A DNA stretch of 10,585 bases from Pseudomonadota bacterium (lineage in GTDB: Bacteria > Myxococcota > Myxococcia > Myxococcales > Myxococcaceae), in the NCBI GenBank assembly GCA_023424585.1, contig JAFADT010000085.1:1-10585 (forward strand), written 5' to 3'. The translations under genes were made by a program, and so were the position numbers. Shown piece after piece: positions 7,682 through 10,585 of the stretch; within the stretch, counting starts at the first letter, position 1; every line of letters begins with the position of its first letter. Under the pieces are notes generated by a model. It saw only the letters and a program-made list of their open reading frames with translations, had not been told where the DNA came from and did not search any database.

Positions 7682-8773
7682 ATGAAGAGCCCCACCGCGC
7701 GCCTGCTGATGGACCTGCGGTACCTGCGCGCGCTGTCGCGGAGGTTCCGCAGCACGCTGCTGTTGGCCGCGGCCATCTTCGGGCTGGGGCCGGCCGTCTA
7801 CCACTGGCGCTACGTGGGGGCGGGCGGCGAGCACGTCTCCTACGGCGAGGCGCTGCACCACGTCTACTTCCTGCTCTTCGGCCAGCCCTCGCTGCCCTAC
7901 GTGAGCGACTGGCTGGTGGAGAGCCTCAACATCCTCATCCCGCCGGTGAGCATCGCGCTGGTGGTGGATGGCGTGGTGCGCTTCGCGTACCTCTTCTTCG
8001 CGCGGCACAAGAACGACAAGGAGTGGGTCTCCGTGGTGTCCGAAACGATGAAGGGCCACGTGGTGGTGTGCGGCGCGGGGCGCGTGGGCTACCGCGTGGT
8101 GACGCAGCTTCGGGAGATGGGCAAGGACGTGGTCGTCGTGGAGAAGCGCGAGGACGCGACGTTCGTCTCCGCGCTGCGCGACGAGAACGTGCCGCTGCTC
8201 ATCGACGACACGCGCAGCCCGCTGTGCCTGCCGCGCACGCACGTGAAGAAGGCGTCCGCCATCGTGTGCGCCACGGACGACGACCTGGCGAACCTGAACA
8301 TCGCGCTGGACGCGCGGCGGCTGAACCCGGGCATCCGCGTGGTCATCCGCCTGTTCGACGACGACCTGGGCGCGAAGGTGCGCGACACGTTCAAGGCGGA
8401 GGCCCTGTCCAGCTCCTCGCTGGCCGCGCCCGCCATGGCGCTGGCGGCGCTGGACCCGCGGCTCGTCCACTCCTTCCGGATTGGCAAGCACCTGATGGTG
8501 GTGTCGCTGTTCGTGGTGCGGGAGGGCCTGCCGGGGATGAACATCTCCCAGGTGCGAGACCGCTTCGGCGGGTTGGCCCTGTCGCTCATCCGGGGCGACG
8601 AGGAGACGCTGCACCCGAACGGCGACGTGGTCCTCCAGGTGGGGGATCAGATCACCGTCCAGGCGTCCTACCCGGAGTACTGCGCCCTGCGCGCCTTCAC
8701 CGGAGAGGCGGACGCGCCGGCGTACGCGGACCACGACAACTTCCTCATGCCGGGCTACCGCCCGACGGGGTGA
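7682..8773 (+). CDS. Membrane protein with RCK (TrkA-N/TrkA-C) module, K+-channel-like but without a canonical filter, 363 aa
   Basis: The architecture is that of a two-helix potassium channel with a cytoplasmic RCK regulatory domain: TM1 (about 24-42), a pore-like segment (57-75), TM2 (about 82-106), a Rossmann-fold TrkA-N domain (about 125-245) and a TrkA-C domain (about 268-345). The nucleotide site is intact, with VVVCGAGRVGYRVV (Gly131, Gly133, Gly136) and acidic Glu154 ending the second strand, so NAD(H) or another nucleotide could bind. The pore segment reads ALHHVYFLLFGQPSLPYVSD, with no T(V/I)GYG sequence, so potassium selectivity is doubtful. It may be a degenerate channel, a sensor, or a conductance with another specificity. 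The start is ATG 7682, 12 bases after the tatC stop, with no clear ribosome-binding site, which suggests translational coupling in the tat operon. The C-terminal 20 residues are unremarkable. Confidence 0.85.
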   Translation: MKSPTARLLMDLRYLRALSRRFRSTLLLAAAIFGLGPAVYHWRYVGAGGEHVSYGEALHHVYFLLFGQPSLPYVSDWLVESLNILIPPVSIALVVDGVVRFAYLFFARHKNDKEWVSVVSETMKGHVVVCGAGRVGYRVVTQLREMGKDVVVVEKREDATFVSALRDENVPLLIDDTRSPLCLPRTHVKKASAIVCATDDDLANLNIALDARRLNPGIRVVIRLFDDDLGAKVRDTFKAEALSSSSLAAPAMALAALDPRLVHSFRIGKHLMVVSLFVVREGLPGMNISQVRDRFGGLALSLIRGDEETLHPNGDVVLQVGDQITVQASYPEYCALRAFTGEADAPAYADHDNFLMPGYRPTG

Positions 8774-8800
8774 GCCGTCAGCTCCGGTTCGCGGCTGGCG

Positions 8801-9071
8801 CTACTTGCAGAGCGCATGGGAGACGGACGTGAAGGTCGTCGTCTGGCCGTAGGTCAGGGGGGCCGGTGCAGCTACAGATGAGGTGGCCCACCTCGATGGT
8901 CTTCGTGCTGTCGCTGAAGTAGGTGACTCGGGTGTACTGGCCCGCGCGACAGGGGGACGCGGCCTGCTCCGTCGTGTCGAGGGTGGGCGCACCGAGGTCT
9001 TCCGCTTCGCCACCACATGCGGCCCACAGCAGGGGGCCCGTGCACAGCAGGCCGGTCAGAAGATGTCTCAC
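8801..9071 (-). pseudogene. Small secreted cysteine-containing protein, frameshifted
   Basis: The start is GTG 9071 with a strong GAGAGGA five bases upstream. It gives a Leu-rich signal with Cys19 in WAACGG (lipobox-like, although Trp at -3 is atypical) and a mature domain: CRAGQYTRVTYFSDSTKTIE, then VGHLICSCTG. The pattern 'YFSDSTKT..VG...C.C.G....G' is familiar from small secreted proteins common in myxobacteria, possibly DUF6289-like (from memory). The frame then turns into charged nonsense (DLRPDDDLHVRLP) and runs to 8778. The neighbouring frame resumes the family pattern, PLTYGQTTTFTSVSHALCK, and stops at 8801. The switch falls in a run of six G on the + strand (8857-8862); five would restore one 89-aa protein. 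It is a real frameshift mutation, a sequencing error, or slippage. The stop lies 27 bases from the RCK gene's stop (convergent), and the GTG is 47 bases from the divergent SRPBCC gene. Confidence 0.65.
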
Positions 9072-9108
9072 GGTTCCTCTCAGGTTTGTAGAACGAGATT
9101 GGAAGGAC

Positions 9109-9113
9109 AGGAG
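9109..9113 (+). promoter_or_regulatory. AGGAG ribosome-binding site fixing the SRPBCC gene start
   Basis: AGGAG lies five bases before the ATG at 9119. It overlaps the alternative in-frame GTG at 9113, so the ATG is the better start. Confidence 0.6.
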
Positions 9114-9118
9114 TGTCT

Positions 9119-10024
9119 ATGTCGACGGGTCGGGTCGCGGCGGGTGGCTATCAGGCGGGTGTACGGCGGTCGTTCGCGGTGGGCTCTGAGATGGCGTGGG
9201 CTGCGTGGGGCGAGCCCTCGGGGCTGGTGCGCTGGGTGGGCGCTTGCACGCAGGAGCTGACGGAAGGAGCGCGGGTCGAGCTCGCGGATGGCACGCGCAT
9301 CCAGGTGGTGCGTCAGGTTCCGCCCCGGCAGCTCCGCCTGCGCCTGGAGCGTGACGAGTGGCCCCGCGCGCGCACCGTGCAACTGCGCGTGTTGCCGTCG
9401 GTGCATGGCGTCACCGTGGCGCTGCACGCGGAGGGGCTGCCGGACGCGAGCGCGCGTGAGGAGGTGCTGGCGCGGTGGACGCGCGCGCTGGAGAGCTGGG
9501 AGGCGTTCTCCGGCAGGACGGTGGAGGTGAACCGCGAAGGGCCTCCGACGCGCGAGCCCGCGGGCAAGAAGGGAGCGCGGAAGCCTCCCGCGTTGGAGCA
9601 GGGGCTCGCGGAGAAGGGCGCCGCCGCGCTGAAGGAGCATGGGCCCGCGAAGGGCACGAAGCAGGCCGTGGCCGCGAAGCAGCCCCGCACCGTGAAGGAG
9701 GCGGGCGGTTCGAAGCAGGTCGCGTCGGAGAAGAAGTCCGCCGCTCCGAAGAAGGCCGAGTTGGAGAGGAAGGCCGTGGCTTCGAAGAGGGCCGCGTCGG
9801 AGAAGAAGGCTGTGGCCTCGAAGAAGGCCGCGTCGGAGAAGAAGGCCGTGGCCTCGAAGAAGGCCGCCCCGGCGAAGAAGGCTGTGGCTTCGAAGAAGGC
9901 CGCGGTCGCCTCGCAGGCTCCAGGGGCGAAGAAGGGCGCGGACGCGAAGCAGCCTCGGGCCGGGAGGCAGGCCGCGACGCCCTCGCGCGCTGGGCGCCGG
10001 AAGAGCTCCGGGCGCGCGAAATAG
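9119..10024 (+). CDS. SRPBCC (AHSA1-like) domain fused to a histone-H1-like Lys/Ala-rich tail, 301 aa
   Basis: Residues about 14-130 read as an SRPBCC/START-like domain of the AHSA1 (activator of Hsp90 ATPase homologue 1) group. VRRSFAVGSEMAWAAWGEPS fits the opening strand and helix, GLVRWVG the 'Trp after helix' position, and the middle has the strands ARVELADGTRIQVV and RQLRLRLE. VTVALHAEGLPDASAREEVL followed by ARWTRALESWEAF fits the typical last strand and long C-terminal helix. This fold binds hydrophobic ligands. From about 140 to 301 the protein is Lys/Ala/Arg/Ser-rich, without acidic patches or membrane segments, and like eukaryotic histone H1 tails or bacterial H1-like proteins. It includes four 12-residue repeats, KAVASKKAASEK and variants (218-265), and ends GRRKSSGRAK. 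A role in binding DNA or RNA is inferred from the tail alone. The start is ATG 9119 with AGGAG five bases upstream; GTG 9113 is less likely. The gene is divergent from the frameshifted small gene. Confidence 0.82.
   Translation: MSTGRVAAGGYQAGVRRSFAVGSEMAWAAWGEPSGLVRWVGACTQELTEGARVELADGTRIQVVRQVPPRQLRLRLERDEWPRARTVQLRVLPSVHGVTVALHAEGLPDASAREEVLARWTRALESWEAFSGRTVEVNREGPPTREPAGKKGARKPPALEQGLAEKGAAALKEHGPAKGTKQAVAAKQPRTVKEAGGSKQVASEKKSAAPKKAELERKAVASKRAASEKKAVASKKAASEKKAVASKKAAPAKKAVASKKAAVASQAPGAKKGADAKQPRAGRQAATPSRAGRRKSSGRAK
9770..9913 (+). repeat. Four tandem 36-bp repeats inside the H1-like tail
   Basis: Units begin at 9770, 9806, 9842 and 9878, each 12 codons. They encode KAVASKRAASEK, KAVASKKAASEK, KAVASKKAAPAK and KAVASKKAAVAS. 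The DNA of units 2 and 3 differs at only one visible base over most of their length, and the last unit is the most diverged at its end. The length is a multiple of three, so changes in copy number would keep the frame. Confidence 0.9.
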
Positions 10025-10058
10025 GGCGCATCGCGGCTGATGACTGCTGTTGCCGAGC

Positions 10059-10074
10059 GGTGACTTCCGTCACC
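10059..10074. terminator. Hairpin after the SRPBCC-H1 gene
   Basis: GGTGAC and GTCACC form a perfect 6-bp stem around a TTCC loop, 35 bases after the stop codon at 10024. No T-run follows, so it would be a weak intrinsic terminator at best. It could instead be an RNA-stabilising stem or a protein-binding palindrome. Confidence 0.3.
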
Positions 10075-10162
10075 AGGGACGGGCTCCGGTTCGTCCCGCC
10101 GCGCCTCGCGTTTCCGCAAGGACATCAAACACTTGGCCTCACGCGGGTGTCAGTCCATGGGC

Positions 10163-10178
10163 TGGCATGGCTCCTGCT
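10163..10178 (+). promoter_or_regulatory. Candidate sigma-54 (-24/-12) promoter
   Basis: TGGCATGGCTCCTGCT fits the RpoN consensus TGGCAC-N5-TTGCW: GG at 10164-10165 and GC at 10176-10177 are separated by exactly 10 bases, with only two mismatches at less conserved positions. Transcription would start near 10189, 35 bases before the ATG at 10224. Sigma-54 promoters are common in myxobacteria and depend on enhancer-binding activators. No activator site is recognised upstream, although the inverted repeat at 10059-10074 lies about 100 bases away, in the usual range. Confidence 0.5.
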
Positions 10179-10223
10179 GTAGGTGTTCCTCGTCAGACGT
10201 ACTCAAGCTCTCGAGGAAATCCC

Positions 10224-10585
10224 ATGGCCATCGCGCCCGCTTCCGCCCGCTCCGCTTCCTTCCGCGTTCCCTCCCAGGACTTCGCTTCCCGGCCGGATGC
10301 TGTGTCCGGTGCCCGCGTGCAGGGCAGCCACTGCCCGAAGCCGGGCTCGAATGGCGTGTCCCCGTTCCAGCAGGACGGCTTCAGCGCGGGCCCCGCGAAG
10401 GGCGCGCAGTGGAAGCAGTTCGCGGAGGGACTCGAGGACGTGGTGAACCAGCTCCAGCAGCTCGTCCAACTGCTCCAGACCCAGATGGGGGGCGCCGCGG
10501 CCTCCGCGGGCGGCGCGTCCGGAACCGGCGCCCCGTCGGGCGTGTCCGGCGCTTCCTGCGGCGGCGGTGCGCCGGGCACGGGGGC
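10224..10585 (+). CDS. 5' part of an unknown protein: Gln/Leu helix followed by a Gly/Ser/Ala-rich region (cut by the window edge)
   Basis: The reading frame opens at ATG 10224 with GAGGAA (10213-10218) at ideal spacing and stays open for 120 codons to the edge. The first 55 residues (MAIAPASARSASFRVPSQDF onward) are polar, rich in Ser, Ala and Pro, and hold no Sec signal peptide. Residues about 60-88 should form an amphipathic helix (KQFAEGLEDVVNQLQQLVQL followed by LQTQMGG). Then comes a low-complexity Gly/Ala/Ser/Thr/Pro stretch. This resembles the N-termini of some myxobacterial exported enzymes without a classical signal, and also the helix-plus-Gly-rich layout of harpins; both comparisons are from memory and weak. 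Two Cys (about 37 and 113) argue against a typical harpin. Codon third positions are G/C-rich as in the other genes. The function is unknown and the main domain probably lies beyond the window. Confidence 0.65.
   Translation, partial: MAIAPASARSASFRVPSQDFASRPDAVSGARVQGSHCPKPGSNGVSPFQQDGFSAGPAKGAQWKQFAEGLEDVVNQLQQLVQLLQTQMGGAAASAGGASGTGAPSGVSGASCGGGAPGTG

Noticed and set aside
5387..8734. 1115-codon minus-strand open frame across the MFS, tat and RCK genes
   Set aside because: It is a frame shadow of four recognised genes. Its low-complexity Arg/His/Gln/Ala composition is not protein-like.
7279..8832. 517-codon + strand frame overlapping tatC and the RCK gene
   Set aside because: It is out of frame with both recognised proteins and is Gly/Ala/Arg-rich without motifs.
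1263..9119. Functional link between the deacetylase and the H1-like protein (a chromatin-like system)
   Set aside because: They are about 7 kb apart, on opposite strands, and separated by unrelated operons. Nothing in the sequence ties them together.
9770..9913. Possible CRISPR array
   Set aside because: The repeats are directly adjacent without spacers and encode a continuous basic protein tail.
9313..10128. Minus-strand frame with a Phe/Ala-rich repeat (ATAFFSDAAFFE type)
   Set aside because: It is the antisense of the Lys/Ala repeat (AAG read as CTT/TTC). The repeat comes from the + strand tandem array.

Overview
The window is about 70% GC with strong G/C third-position bias. It looks like a chromosomal segment of a myxobacterium, probably Myxococcaceae (Corallococcus or Myxococcus type). 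This placement is an inference from the GC content, a very long chemoreceptor coiled coil, a small cysteine-containing secreted protein, a Lys/Ala-rich histone-H1-like tail, and a gene start with a sigma-54-like promoter. No database search was possible.

Layout. Bases 1-550 hold no intact gene. The minus strand there carries what reads as the DNA-binding end of an AraC-family regulator (40-300) with no recognisable N-terminal part. A lipoprotein of unknown function follows (551-1255, +). It converges with a class II histone-deacetylase-like amidohydrolase (1263-2309, -), with only 7 bases between their stops. Divergent from the deacetylase is a transmembrane chemoreceptor that seems to start at TTG (2401-4464, +), closely followed by an MFS exporter (4494-5795, +). 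A probable promoter at 5872-5900 then starts a second + strand operon: tatB (5939-6424), tatC (6464-7669) and a membrane protein with a K+-channel-type RCK cytoplasmic module (7682-8773). Past it, a small secreted-protein gene on the minus strand (8801-9071) is frameshifted in a run of six G. Divergent from that is a protein joining an SRPBCC (AHSA1-like) domain to a histone-H1-like basic tail with four 36-bp tandem repeats (9119-10024, +). The last gene (10224 to the edge, +) is cut by the window. It starts with a glutamine/leucine helix and a Gly/Ser/Ala-rich stretch, and it lies behind a good sigma-54 -24/-12 motif.

How the genes relate. TatB and TatC are the receptor part of the twin-arginine protein export machine; no separate tatA is present here. 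TatC is unusual: its second periplasmic loop holds an extra helical domain of about 150 residues. The RCK protein keeps its nucleotide-binding fold but lacks a recognisable TVGYG selectivity filter. The chemoreceptor and MFS exporter may be co-transcribed, but nothing else ties their functions together. The points most worth following up are the TatC insertion, the SRPBCC-H1 tail fusion, the filterless RCK protein, the frameshift at 8857-8862 and the sigma-54-driven partial gene.
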